A stretch of 55,000 nucleotides of DNA from Prorocentrum cordatum (taxonomy: Eukaryota; Sar; Dinophyceae; Prorocentrales; Prorocentraceae), in the NCBI GenBank assembly GCA_963575745.1, contig CAUYUJ010001327.1, positions 1 through 55,000 on the forward strand, written 5' to 3'. Position numbers and translations under genes: made by a program. The first letter of the stretch is position 1; every line of letters starts with the position of its first letter. Below the pieces are notes generated by a model that saw nothing but the letters and a program-made list of their open reading frames with translations, was not told where the DNA came from and searched no databases. This document shows, piece by piece, positions 20,217-30,499 of the stretch.

Positions 20217-20467
20217 ATCCCTCCTACCTCCTCCTCTTCCTCCTCCTCGCTCACCATCCTCATAACCCTTGCGCATCATCCTCATCGCCATCCAGTACAA
20301 TCCATCTTCCAACCTCCGTCCTCCTCCTCCTCCTCCTCGTCCTAATCCTCCTCCTCCTCCTCCTCCTCCTCCTCCTCCTTCTCCTCCTCCTCCTCCTCTT
20401 CCTCTCCTCCTCCTCCTCCTACTACTCCTCATCTTCATCATGCTAATCGACTTCCTCCTCCTCAACG

Positions 20468-20539
<72 letters not shown>

Positions 20540-21510
20540 GCATCATCATCATCATCAGCATCATCATCATCAGCAGCAGCATCATCCTCATCAGCATCAG
20601 CAGCATCATCATCATCATCATAATCGTCGTCATCATCACCATCACCAGCATCCACAACAGCAGCATCATCACCAACAGCAGCAACAATAGCAACGACAAC
20701 AACAGCAAAAGCATCATCATCATCGTAAGCAACATCCGCAGCAGCAGTGACATCATCATCAGCAGCAGCATCATCACCATCATCAGCATCATCAGCAGCA
20801 GCATCAGCATCATCACCATAATCGACAGCAGCATCATCAGTATTATCCTAGTCAACATCATCATCATCATCATCAGCAGCAGCATCATCATCATCATCAT
20901 CGTCATCATCATCGTCCTGACCATCATCATAATCATCAACATCAGCACCATCATCATCATCATCATGGTCATCATCAACAGCAGCATCAACATCAACATC
21001 AGCATCATCACCATCATCAGCAGCAGCATCAGCATCATCAGCATCATCATACCATCGTCATTGCCATCATCAGCATCACCAGTATCATCATCATCGTCAT
21101 CATCATCATCAATCATCATCATCACCTTGACCAGCATCATCATCATCTGCATCATCAGTACCATCCTCATCATCAGTAGCATCAGCATATGCATCATCAC
21201 GGGCATCATCACATTATCCACATTACCCTACTCCTAAGACATCAACAGCATCAGCATCATCATCACCATCATCACCAGCATCATCACCCTCATCACCATC
21301 ACCATCGTCATCAGCATCATCACCATCACCACCATCATCATCAACATCATCATCCTCAGCATCATCAGCATCATCATCGTCATCGCCAGCATCACCACAA
21401 CCACCACCCTCCACCCTCCTTGTCCTCATGCTTCCTCCTCCTCCTCCACCTTCTCCTCCTCCTCCTCCTCCTCTTCCTCCTCCTCCTCCTCCCTGTGCTC
21501 TTCTCCCTCT
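20217..21510 (+). repeat. TCC - CAT - TCC composite satellite
   Basis: TCC to about 20462, CAT with CAG, CAC and CAA variants to about 21405, then TCC again. Same block order and strand as 1-2745 and 39009-41335. The 300+ codon frames in both directions are artefacts. Confidence 0.95.
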
Positions 21511-22209
21511 CCTCCTGTTCGCTCACTCCTCCAAGCCCCCATTCTCTTTTCCAACGGCGGGCATGATCTTGGCGACACCGGTGAGACAGGCGATTAGCGA
21601 CCGAATTAAAGCCTCCGACCCCATTGTCGGTTGAAACTAGAGGGCTCCGCTATAATACGGAGGAGACAAAGTACATGCAACAGAAGAGGGCGATGGGTCT
21701 GGAAAAGACGAAGGAGAGGGAGGAGCTGGGAAGCCGATCCAAAGGTCTGGTTCACTCTCGGGATCGCTGCTGAGCATGCACCCCGCTGAGGTACGGAAGC
21801 CGATACCCCACGGGCAAGACGTGCATGAGTCGGGCTCGAGTCAAGCAAATTTCTAATCAACAATAAACCAGGAGCTCGCAGGATCTCCAAGGTCAGCGGC
21901 CTAATATATTAGCGCACGCCTTGCCCATACTTCTGATACGGCAAAACGTCATTTAATTGCATGCCCCGTGTATTCAGGTCAGTCAGTTGGATCCAGCTTG
22001 TCGGACAGACTGAATAATACCTGAGCCTGGCGCCCAGGAGACTTCGTCGGCGGGATGCTCGTACAGCATGTGCCTTCTCAAGCAGCCTGCCCAACGAGGC
22101 GTCGCGACAGCAGCGAAGGGTCCGCCGCTCGCACGTCCTTCGGAATGAGGGAAAGCTGGCGGCGCGCACAAGCGGGGGTGGGGCGGGGGGGGGGGGGGGG
22201 GCAACCATC
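21511..22209. other. Unique DNA ending in a 17-base G run
   Basis: No gene recognised. The G run 22185-22201 follows GGGGGTGGGGC and could form a quadruplex; it may also be a sequencing weak point. Confidence 0.4.
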
Positions 22210-22335
22210 TTTTGAGAAGGCGGCGGGGCGTTTCAGAAGGAAGGTGGCTTCTCAAAAACCCCCCCTTCTAAGACGCCTCCTGAGAAGCCTGCAGGACCTT
22301 CTGAGAAGCCCCGGACTTCTGAGAAGGCCGTCCCC
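22210..22335. repeat. Cluster of CTTCTGAGAAG palindromes
   Basis: Seven variants of the palindromic motif TTCTGAGAA or its halves occur in 125 bases, two of them complete (near 22298 and 22316). Confidence 0.6.
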
Positions 22336-22409
22336 CTCGTGCCACCCCACTGTGCGGGCCCACAAGGTAAGGATCCTGCGGGAAGCGGGTGGTGCACTCC
22401 ACTGCGTTC

Positions 22410-22480
22410 CCAGCTTTTCATCCTGAGTCGTTTTGTTGACGACGGCCCTGGGGCGGAGGAGGATGAGAACGAAACAAAAA
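22410..22480 (+). repeat. R1 repeat fragment
   Basis: CTTTTCATCCTGAGTCGTTT followed by GACGACGGCCCTGGGGC matches the core of R1, cut short by the GGA tract. Confidence 0.5.
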
Positions 22481-22484
22481 CAGA

Positions 22485-22715
22485 GAGGAGAGAGGGAGAA
22501 GGAGGAGGAGGAGGAGGGAGGAGAGGAGAGGGAGAGAGGAGGAGGAGAGGAGGAGGAGGAGGGAGGAGGAAGGAAAGAATAGGAGGAAGAGGAGGAGGAG
22601 GATGAGAAGGAGGACGCGGAGAAAGAGAAGGAGGAGAAGAGGAGGAGGAGGAGGACGCGGAGAAAGAGAATGAGGAGAGGAGGAGGAGGAGGGAGAAGGA
22701 GGAGGAGGAGGACCA
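22485..22715 (-). repeat. GGA polypurine tract
   Basis: GGA with GAGA and GACGCGGAGAAAGAGAA sub-units, the latter present twice (about 22614 and 22653). Confidence 0.9.
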
Positions 22716-22733
22716 ACCGAACCGAACACACAT

Positions 22734-23132
<399 letters not shown>

Positions 23133-23135
23133 CAC

Positions 23136-23225
23136 TGTAGTATACGTCGTGTGTCACTACCCAGGCGACATGGCCAGACAGCGCCCGCCACCGAGCATGC
23201 ACTGTCGAGAGTTCGGAGCGCGCGC
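23136..23225 (+). repeat. Repeat R13, copy a
   Basis: GTAGTATACGTCGT, then CCAGGCGACATGGCCAG and GAGCGCGCGC match 31144-31230 in the same orientation. A pair of diverged copies with unknown identity. Confidence 0.5.
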
Positions 23226-23266
23226 GCGCGCCGCCCCCTTCGGGGCCGACGCACGTCCAGTTACCG

Positions 23267-23446
23267 TACAGTTGGGGCGTTGACTCAAGGAACCCTAAAT
23301 AAGGAACGAGGCCCCTTTTTCCCATAGGTTAAACTCCGACTTCCCATGGAGAACCTCAGGAAAACCCAAGGAGCACTGTAAAACAACTAAGGAACACGGA
23401 GCCCCTCCCAAACGAAAAGGGTTCCTTCTTCAGCGCCCCGACTGTA
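23267..23446. mobile_element. TA-flanked TIR element R3, copy a (Tc1/mariner-like MITE)
   Basis: The element begins TA-CAGTTGGGGCG and ends CGCCCCGACTG-TA. The inverted arms continue inward for about 27 bases (TTGACTCAAGGAACCC against the complement of GGGTTCCTTCTTCAG). Both ends have TA outside CAGT, the arrangement expected from Tc1/mariner-type insertion at TA. At 176 bases without coding capacity it must be non-autonomous. Two more copies are at 32850-33039 and 38314-38493. Confidence 0.8.
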
Positions 23447-23544
23447 GGCATCTTTGGGTGTGGAGCCGGCCAGGGGGTCTGAACAAGGTGGGCCCCTAGA
23501 AAGGCAGTCAAGGAGAGGAGGACAGGAGCAAATCCGCTCCGAAC

Positions 23545-23940
23545 CTGTCCCCGACCTCTCCCGTGGTCCATCTGGTGCAGTTGTTCACCCCCGATCCGTC
23601 TTCGACGCTCCCGGGACCCGAAAACGGACCCCGGAGACCGAAAAGGGCAAACAACCTGCTCGAAGTGCAAACTCTTCCCCCACCCCTCTCTGGCTGGTCG
23701 GAAGCACTGCTGGGACACCTGAGACCCCCAGCCGGCTCCAAATTTGGGCCACTGCTGATGCGCAAACCCCTTAACATATGGCGTCTCGATTTGTTCGTAA
23801 CGTGGGCCCCAGGCATCTCGAGCACCTCCCCGGGACCGATTTTTTCACCCCGAGTCGTTTCTTGACAACCCCGAGGCCCGATGAGGGCCCCGAGAGGCCG
23901 AAAACGATGAAAAAAACAGCCGTCTCGAGTTTTTCTGGAC
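23545..23940 (+). repeat. Two R1 copies in tandem
   Basis: Copy 1 (about 23563-23665) and copy 2 (about 23780-23935) share the R1 blocks. Copy 2 is among the best: TCTCGATTTGTTCG at its left, TTTTTTCACCCCGAGTCG, CTTGACAACCCCGAGGCCC, GAGAGGCCGAAAACGATG, and GTCTCGAGTTTTTC at its right. Confidence 0.6.
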
Positions 23941-24678
23941 TGCAGAGCGGCGAGACGTAAGACTCGGGTTCGGGGGACTCGGGTTGGCCTGACGAGGCCA
24001 TCATGAAAATGACGAGACCCAGTCTGACATTTGACGCGAGCTCACGCTGCATACATCTCGCGAAAACTGGTCTGTCAATCCAGGACGCGCTCGTCAAAAG
24101 GCGTCGGCAAACCCGAGTTCCGGCGCAATCGAGTCTCACGTTTCGCCGAGCAGACGCCTAGCGAGATGACACAGCGACATTACGCAGCGGCTCACGTGGG
24201 CGGCCAGCGCGGCACGCCACATTGGCAACGAGGGCGTTCACGCGCGACCTTGCGCGGGCAGCTTACGCGCCAACGTCGGCGCAGACGACCCTGTTGTCTT
24301 GCGTCGCTCATTTGCCTGTGAGCCTCCTCTCCATGGCGGGGCGGGAGTCTACTGGCCTGGTCAATCCAAACCCGGGCCAGTCCGGCTTTCCCAGGATCCT
24401 GCAAGATCCTGCAGGATCCTGCGAGACCCTGCATGCAAACCTGGGTCTGCGCACCCCTGGCTCCGCAGGATCCTGCAAAATCCAGCTCTCTGGCTGACTC
24501 CCGCTTGCATTGAACCCCGTCTCAAGGCTCCCGAAAGCGTCGGCAGACCCGAGCTCCGGCGCACTCGAGTCTTATGCTACCTCGAACAGATGCCTGGGAC
24601 CCTCCACTCCGTGGCGGGTCCTCGATTCTCCTGGCTGGCGCTGCCCTGGCCAGCCCCGACATAGGCTCCACCTCGCCC

Positions 24679-24680
<2 letters not shown>
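23941..24680 (+). repeat. Low-repeat DNA with a duplicated block and GGATCC palindromes
   Basis: Blocks at 24105-24170 and 24537-24600 share GCGTCGGCA, CCCGAG, TCCGGCGCA and TCGAGTCT. The segment 24583-24640 (CTCGAACAGATGCCTGGGAC and GGCGGGTCCTCGATTCTC) recurs inverted at about 25557-25612. The 12-base palindrome GCAGGATCCTGC occurs at 24411 and 24465 with partial copies between. No gene. Confidence 0.5.
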
Positions 24681-24723
<43 letters not shown>

Positions 24724-24837
24724 AGACAACGAGGACGAGGACGAGCACGAGGACAAGCACGAGGACGAGGACGAGGACGACGACGAGGAGGAGGAGGAGG
24801 AGGACGACGACGACGAGGACGAGGACGACGACGAGGC

Positions 24838-24873
<36 letters not shown>

Positions 24874-24905
24874 AGAGGAGGAGGAGGAGGAGGAGGAGGA
24901 GGCAG
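24681..24905 (+). repeat. GAC/GAG array
   Basis: GAC at the 5' side passes into GACGAG hexamers and then GAG. Asp/Glu or Arg frames are artefacts. Confidence 0.95.
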
Positions 24906-25035
24906 CCAGCCCAGACAGGGGGCACCACCTCGCCCAGCGAGCCCGCGGGGTCACTCGCCCGCGGCGGGGCCGCGCGAGGGGGCTCTGGCAGGTCCGCGGG
25001 CACCGCCTCGACGACCCAGCCCTTCTCCTCACCTG

Positions 25036-25392
25036 GGGAGCAGCGTTCCCAGACATGGATGGTGAGCCCCGGGGGGGGGTCTGCATCTTTCGGGGATGGA
25101 CAGATCCCCCTTTAGCAAAACGTGGTTTAGTGAAGACGACCTGAGGCCCAAACCTGGCCGGCGCAAGCCTGGAAAATAACGGCCACGGCGCGATCTCGAG
25201 AACCGAAAACGGACAATTCACTAATCGACGTGTCACTGTTGGGGGTTCTGTCCACCCCCGAATCTTTGCGGCAGTCCGGGCGACGTGCCGGGCCGGGAGG
25301 ATGGCCAGGGTGCGGTGCGGGGCCGGGAGGATGGCCCAGGTGCGGGGCCGGGAGGGTGGCCGAGGTGGGGAGCAACGCTCCCAGACATAGAT
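25036..25392 (+). repeat. Duplicated ends around a 25-bp minisatellite
   Basis: GGGGAGCAGCGTTCCCAGAC (25038) recurs as a variant at about 25368. Three copies of GGGCCGGGAGGATGGCC-containing units (about 25 bp) lie at 25288-25365. Confidence 0.55.
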
Positions 25393-25393
25393 C

Positions 25394-25542
25394 GAACATC
25401 GCACGTGCTTTGTACGGCTACTGGTGGCCACAAAGGCATACGTTACGGCTACTGGTGGCCCTAAAGACAAAGCCATGATGGGACGTCACACGTTTCTTTT
25501 TTGTAATGGCCACCAGTAGCCATAAGGAACGTGTGATGCTCC
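25394..25542. mobile_element. Foldback element with about 38-bp inverted ends
   Basis: Left arm GAACATCGCACGTGC then GGCTACTGGTGGCCA pairs with the complement of TGGCCACCAGTAGCC then ACGTGTGATGCTCC at the right. The inner GGCTACTGGTGGCC block occurs twice at left in direct orientation. 149 bases in all, locally lower in GC than the flanks. Confidence 0.65.
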
Positions 25543-25554
25543 GCCTGGATTTGA

Positions 25555-25780
25555 GAATCGAGGACCCGCCGTGGAGAGGCGGGCCCCAGGCCTCTGGGCT
25601 CTCGAACAAGATCGGAAGGGAGGGCTTGCGGCTTGCACCGTCTTCTGCGCCTGGGGGGCCCCCTCACCGGGCCTCGGGGCCGTCAAGAAACGCCTCGGGA
25701 TGTAAAAAACCGGCCCAGGGAGGTGGCGAGAGGGCAGGGTCCCGTTTTTCGAACAAATCGAGGCGCCGGATGTCTGGGTT
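25555..25780 (-). repeat. R1 copy, minus strand, with extended 3' part
   Basis: Read on the minus strand: CGCCTCGATTTGTTCG, then CATCCCGAGGCGTTTCTTG, ACGGCCCCGAGGCCCGG, then CCGATCTTGTTCGAGAG and GGCGGGTCCTCGATTCTC. This copy joins the R1 core to the block at 24583-24640, suggesting the full repeat is about 250 bases. Confidence 0.6.
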
Positions 25781-25782
25781 AG

Positions 25783-26102
25783 GAGGAGGAGGAGGAGGAG
25801 GAGGAGGAGGAGGAGGAGGAAGGGAGGAAGAGGAGGAAAAGAGGGGAGGAGGAGGCGAGGAGAGGCAGGAGGAGGAGGAGGAGGAGGAGGAGGAGGAGGA
25901 GGAGGAGGAGAAGGGGGAGGAGGAGGAGAAAGAGGAGGCAGGAGGCAGGAGGAGGAGGAGGAGCAGGAGGAGGAGGAGCAGGAGGAGGAGCAGGAGGAGG
26001 AGGAGGAGGAGCGGGAGGAGGAGGAGCAGGAGGAGAAGGAGGAGAAGGAGGAGGGGGAGGAGGAGGAGGAAGAGGAAAAGGAAGAGGAGGAGGAGGAGGC
26101 CC
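25783..26102 (-). repeat. GGA polypurine tract
   Basis: GGA with GCA (GGAGGAGCAGGA) and GAAAA variants. Glu- or Ser-rich frames are artefacts. Confidence 0.95.
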
Positions 26103-26154
26103 AGGACCCCCACCACGCGCGCACTCTCGCTCACTCACTCATGGTCGGCCCCTT

Positions 26155-26300
26155 GCTTGAGGCCCTGACCGCGCCCCGAGGCCGTCATGTAAAACGACTC
26201 GGGAGGAAGAGAGCCCGTCCCTGGGAACGCGTCGAGGCCTCCGGGAGTCGCCGTTCTGACCAAATCATGTGGGGGGTTTGGGGCCCCGGGGATCCTGACG
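26155..26300 (-). repeat. R1 copy, minus strand
   Basis: Reads on the minus strand as TCGACGCGTTCCCAGGGAC, CCCGAGTCGTTTTACATGAC and GGCCTCGGGGCGCG-type blocks. It directly adjoins the R2 copy to its right. Confidence 0.55.
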
Positions 26301-26460
26301 ACTCCATTTTTTGAGCCGGGCGTTTTCGCTCCACGTCGGGCCCCGTGGCCCTCACAAATCGATCTGGCTTTAAAAATGCCGCAGAATGATGGGGTCGGGG
26401 GGTCCAGTCGTGATTTTCTGCGATGCTGCAATTTTTGTTGCCACGTCGGATCTCAGGGGG
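26285..26460 (+). mobile_element. TIR element R2, copy a
   Basis: Shares GGCGTTTTCG, GGGCCC-rich core, AATGCCGCAGAATGATGGGG and CACGTCGGATCTCAGGGG with the copies at 31602 and 46490. Outer ends GGATCCTGACG and CGTCGGATCTC are roughly inverted. Confidence 0.55.
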
Positions 26461-26462
26461 GG

Positions 26463-26590
26463 GAAAGCATCGACCTGGAATCGACGATGCATCGCCGATA
26501 GATCGGCGATGGGCCCCGGCAGCGAAACCGCACGCGGGGACGGATATCCGGCCTCTGGCCATCGGCGATGAAAGGGCGATTTGGGGGTCG
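26463..26590. repeat. GATGCATCG motif cluster
   Basis: ATCGACGATGCATCGCCGAT and TCGGCGATG variants at 26468-26580. Same motif family as 13399-13470 and 27697-27790. Confidence 0.5.
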
Positions 26591-26620
26591 GTGCATACCA
26601 CCCGTAGCGCAGGAGGAGGA

Positions 26621-26782
26621 GGAATGGAATGGAATGGAATGGAATGGAATGGAATGGAATGGAATGGAATGGAATGGAATGGAATGGAATGGAATGGAAT
26701 GGAATGGAATGGAATGGGAATGGAATGGAATGGAATGGAATGGAATGGAATGGAATGGAATGGAATGGAATGGAATGGAATG
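26621..26782 (+). repeat. GGAAT pentamer array
   Basis: About 32 tandem GGAAT units with a single extra G near 26715. It is seeded in a GGAGGAGGA run and ends in GGCC. The plus strand encodes a Met-Glu-Trp-Asn-Gly repeat and the minus strand a His-Ser-Ile-Pro-Phe repeat, in all frames; these are artefacts. Confidence 0.95.
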
Positions 26783-27425
26783 GCCTACTCCTCTCTCTTC
26801 TCCCTCCTCCCTCCTCACCTCCTCCTCCTCCTCCTCCTCCTCCTCCTCCTCTCCTCCTCCTCCTCCTCCTCCTCCTTTTCCTCCTCGTTCCTCCTTCTCC
26901 TCCTCCTCCTCTCCTCCTCCTCTCCCTCCTCCTCCTCCTCCTTTCCTCCTCTTCCTCCTCCTCTCCAGCTCCTCCAGGGAGCAGGAGGAGGCGGGGCCTC
27001 TTCGCGCCCTCCCCCCCCCTGACGTTGCCCCGGCTCGCCGCCCTCGGGCGACTGCCTCGTGGCGGCCTCGCCCTCTGGGCCGACCCTCCTCGCCCGCAGC
27101 AGCGGGTTCCGGCGCGCGGGCCCCTCGGCCTCCGGGCTCGGGCCGCCCTCCGCCTGCTTGCGTGCCTTTTGGGGGGCGCGGCCATGCAACACCTCCCCCT
27201 CCTCCTCCTCCTCCCTCCTCCTCCTCCTCCTCCTCCTCCTCTCCTCCTCCTCCTACTCCTCTCCCCCTCCCCCCTCTCCTCCCCTCCTCTCCCTCCCTCC
27301 CTCCCTCCCTCCCTCCCTCCCTCCCTCCCTCCCCCTCCCTCCCTCCCTCCCTCCCTCCCTCCCTCCTCCCTCCTCCTCCTCCTCCTCCTCCTCCTCCTCC
27401 TCCTCCTCCTCCCTCCCTCCCCCTG
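26783..27425 (+). repeat. TCC tracts and CCCT run around unique GC-rich DNA
   Basis: TCC occupies about 26800-26975 and 27185-27290. CCCT/CCCTC runs fill 27290-27365, then TCC again to 27420. The 200-base middle (26976-27184) is GC-rich with open frames on both strands and no recognised domain. Confidence 0.85.
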
Positions 27426-27935
27426 CCTTTTGGGGGACGCACCGATACCGGTCATGCCCCAAACAGAGGCCTCCTATCGGAAGCTGGGCGAGGGCTGCTG
27501 AAAGCGTAGCTGCTACAACGGCCCTCCCGGAAGGAAAAAACAGCTTCCCGGAATGAGGCGCGGCACGCGAAACAGTCAACGGGCTTCTTCCCGCAAGGAC
27601 GAAGACAACTTCCCGGAGGTCGATTCTAGCAGCCACGGATTTAGCAGCCTTGCCCACCTTCCGATCCTAGATGGGGTCCGAATAGATGGGGTTGAAGGAT
27701 CGCGCCGCATCGCTCATGCATCGCCGATGCGTCGAGGATGCATCGGCGATGCACTGGCGACGTCGGCGATGCATCGGCGACGTCGGCGTGGGGGAACACG
27801 GGCTCCACCGATACGGCGATGGCACTGGATGAGGAAGCCTTCGAGAAGGAACCCAGGGTCTGGAAGCCAGTGGAACTCCAATCGTGGGCTGGCCATGGAT
27901 CTCACCGCCGCCCTCATCAGATAATCGGGAGCGGC
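27426..27935. repeat. Mostly unique DNA with a GATGCATCG cluster
   Basis: At 27697-27790 GATCGCGCCGCATCG is followed by repeated GATGCATCGGCGATGC and GGCGACGTCGGC blocks. Nothing coding is recognised. Confidence 0.45.
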
Positions 27936-28115
27936 CAAGAGGGGGGTGTCCAAGAGGGGGGGGTGCAAATCATGACCGGCGGCATGTGCGCGGCCCAGCG
28001 GGGGGGCCAGGGACGTAATGAAATAAGAAGAGGCGCCATGAAATCTGGGGAAATATCATGGCCCCCGCCATGATATCCCCCCCCCCTAGTCATCACCCCC
28101 CTCTTTTCCGCTCCC
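27936..28115. repeat. Inverted-repeat block with inner perfect hairpin
   Basis: An inner hairpin near 28053-28076 has arms ATATCATGGC and GCCATGATAT around CCCC. Outer ends AAGAGGGGGG (about 27940 and 27951) and CCCCCCTCTT (about 28096-28105) are also inverted, so the block may be a small foldback element. Confidence 0.5.
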
Positions 28116-28520
28116 GAGATAAGGAACCCTCCAGGGTCTGAGGCCTCCTGGACGCAGTCCTTAACGCACGCGCCCACCGTACTGGTCATGCCCCAAAGCA
28201 CCCTGGGCCCGGGATCGGCGTGCCCTCGGATCCAGGCGCTGCAGAGGAATGGCGGGCGGGATCTCCTTGTTTCCGGCCTGCGGGGCCGTTTCCCAGCCCC
28301 GGGACCGTAGGAACACAAAAAAACAAACAAAAGCACAAATAAGAAGAAAAGAAAGGGGGGCCCGGGAAAATAGTCGAGATCCATGGGGGGGCGACGTCAC
28401 GCAAACGCTGCAGCAACGTCGGAGGAGGGGGTATGTGTGCGCCCCCCTGGCTTGGCCAAGGTAGGGCCGAGCCTGGGCCCGGGAGAGGGCCTGGGCAGGA
28501 CAGTCTATACCCAGACATCC
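28116..28520. other. Unique DNA, no gene recognised
   Basis: GC-rich flanks around an A-rich patch (28310-28360). Frames on the minus strand are short and unconvincing. Confidence 0.35.
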
Positions 28521-28531
28521 GCCATTAGGTT

Positions 28532-28688
28532 TAGGGCAGGCATGTCCTCCTACAGGCGGATTTTGGAAGAAAAATGAAAAATAGTCAAAAAGTGCTCCAG
28601 AATAATCCGAAACAGTCGCAGAATCGTCCCCCGACCATTGTCTGACTATTTTTGAATATTACTCCTGTAGAAAGACATGCCCGCCTTA
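28532..28688. mobile_element. TIR element R4, copy a
   Basis: Ends GGGCAGGCATGTCCTCCTAC (left) and GTAGAAAGACATGCCCGCC (right) are inverted over about 26 bases. The interior is AT-rich with AAAAATAGTCAAAAAG and its inverse GACTATTTTTG. Flanks GCCATTAGGT and GCAATAGGT may be a roughly 9-10 bp target duplication. The copy at 32216-32373 supports this reading. Confidence 0.7.
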
Positions 28689-28845
28689 GCAATAGGTGGC
28701 GGCATCCGAACCACACCCCCACCAACGATCGATTCTCCTGAATCGATGGGAGGCGTGGATAGGGTTCGGAGTTCGCCACGTGTGCGACGAATTCCGAACC
28801 CCACCCCCACTGCCCATCAAGTTGCCTGAAGCGTTGATCGGCGAG
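28689..28845. repeat. Hairpin and CCGAACC motif cluster
   Basis: GGGTTCGGAGTTCG (28763-28776) faces its near-complement ending CGAATTCCGAACCC across a short loop. CCGAACC followed by CACCCCCAC occurs twice (about 28708 and 28794). Confidence 0.5.
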
Positions 28846-28849
28846 GGCA

Positions 28850-29345
28850 GGGTCGAGATTTCGCCGCCGAACCACCTCGATTTTCTGGAGACACGGGTCC
28901 CCGACGGATCGACCACTTCTCTGGGGCCGGCTTTTCATCCCGAGTCACTTTTAGACGGTGCCGAGGCCCAGTAAACGCCCCGAGAGGCCGCAAAACTATG
29001 AAAAGCCTCCGTTCCGATATTGTTCGAGACGCTGGCTGTCTGGGAGCATGCAAAGGCATAGCTCCCGCCGCCCGATCCGCCTCCCGGAGGTCCGGGTAGA
29101 AGCCTGGGGGCGGCTCGATGGGGAAGTCCTGCGCAGGGGGCGCCCAATGCACCACCACCAGGCACGGCCAGAGCAGCACTGGGCCCCGGGATGGCCAGGG
29201 CCCAAGCCTCCGACGTTGTGATTGACTCGCACCGTCGCCACCCAGAGGTCTTGACCCATTCCCTGGGGCCTGGCTGTTCACCCCGAGTTGCTTGTTGCAG
29301 GTCCCGCGGCCTGGCGAGGGCCCCCAGAGGACGATAAGCGCAAAA
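28850..29345 (+). repeat. Two R1 copies flanking a coding-like fragment
   Basis: R1 copies occur at about 28850-29030 and 29225-29345. Between them, 29091-29128 encodes DFPIEPPPGFYPDL on the minus strand, the motif shared with 30801-30842 and the frame 31206-31568. The neighbouring 29141-29190 matches 30500-30550 in inverted form. Confidence 0.55.
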
Positions 29346-29358
29346 TGTCAGTACATAC

Positions 29359-29545
29359 ATATGCATGCAATCATGCACGCATGCATGCATGCATGCATAC
29401 ATACAGACATACCTACATTGATACATACAGACACACATGCATACACACATACACACGTACATACATACATACATACATACATACATGCATGCATGCATGC
29501 ATGCATGCATGCATACATACATACATACATACATACATACAGACA

Positions 29546-29594
<49 letters not shown>

Positions 29595-30430
29595 ACGGAC
29601 AGACAGACAGACTCTTTCATACATGCATGCATACATGCATTCATGCATACTTACATGCATACATGCATACAGACAGACAGACAGACAGGCAGACACACAT
29701 ACGTACATACATACATGCATGCATACATACATACACATGCACGCATACATATATACATGCATAAATGTATACACGCATACAAACACACATACCGCTTTGC
29801 ATGCATACATACGTACATACGCGCACACGTATATCCATGCATACGTGCACACGTACAAACATACATACATACATACATACATACATGTGTGCATGTATAC
29901 AGATATGCATAGGTCCATACACATCACACACACCGAAACATACATACATACATGCATACGCACATGTAAGCAGACATGCTTGTATACGCGCATACATACA
30001 TAGATGCATGCGTACAGATGTGCGTACGTACATACCTAACTGTATACAAGCAAACCGACCACACATTATATATATGTGTATGCAAATATGTGTGCCATAT
30101 TATACATGTATGTATACACAGCCATCTATGTGTAGAGTATACACATGCACACAGGCATCTCGACAACTGTATACAGACGTACCTGTATACTATACAGTAG
30201 CAGAGCAGCTTATAAACATCTATATGCTATATATATATATGTACGCATATGTCTGTACATGTCCATAAATGTTCATCTGTATCCGTATGCACAGTGTGCA
30301 TGAATGCAACTACGTGTATATATATATATATGTGCATATATAAAGATACACATTTACATGTGTTTGTATATATACTCATGTACCTATTGATACACACATA
30401 CGCATATATATATCTATATATGAGAGAGGG
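29359..30430 (+). repeat. Long mixed tetranucleotide satellite
   Basis: CATA, CATG, GACA and GGCA tetranucleotides follow in blocks, with a GGCA run at about 29545-29595, passing into TATA-rich sequence at 30070-30430. All frames encode Tyr-Ile-His-Thr or Cys-Met-Val patterns and are artefacts. Confidence 0.95.
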
Positions 30431-30499
30431 AGAGATGGACACACAGACGAAAAAAGACTCCCGTCGGAACTCTTTCAGGATGCGAGGGGGTCTGAGGAG

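Noticed and set aside
26621-26782. Human satellite contamination
   Set aside because: The array grades from a local GGA run into local TCC-rich DNA, and R2 and GATGCATCG repeats typical of this window flank it. Kept as a check, not a conclusion.
29292-29912. Genes for Thr/His/Tyr-rich or Cys/Met/Val-rich proteins in tetranucleotide tracts
   Set aside because: Pure consequence of a four-base unit reading through all frames.
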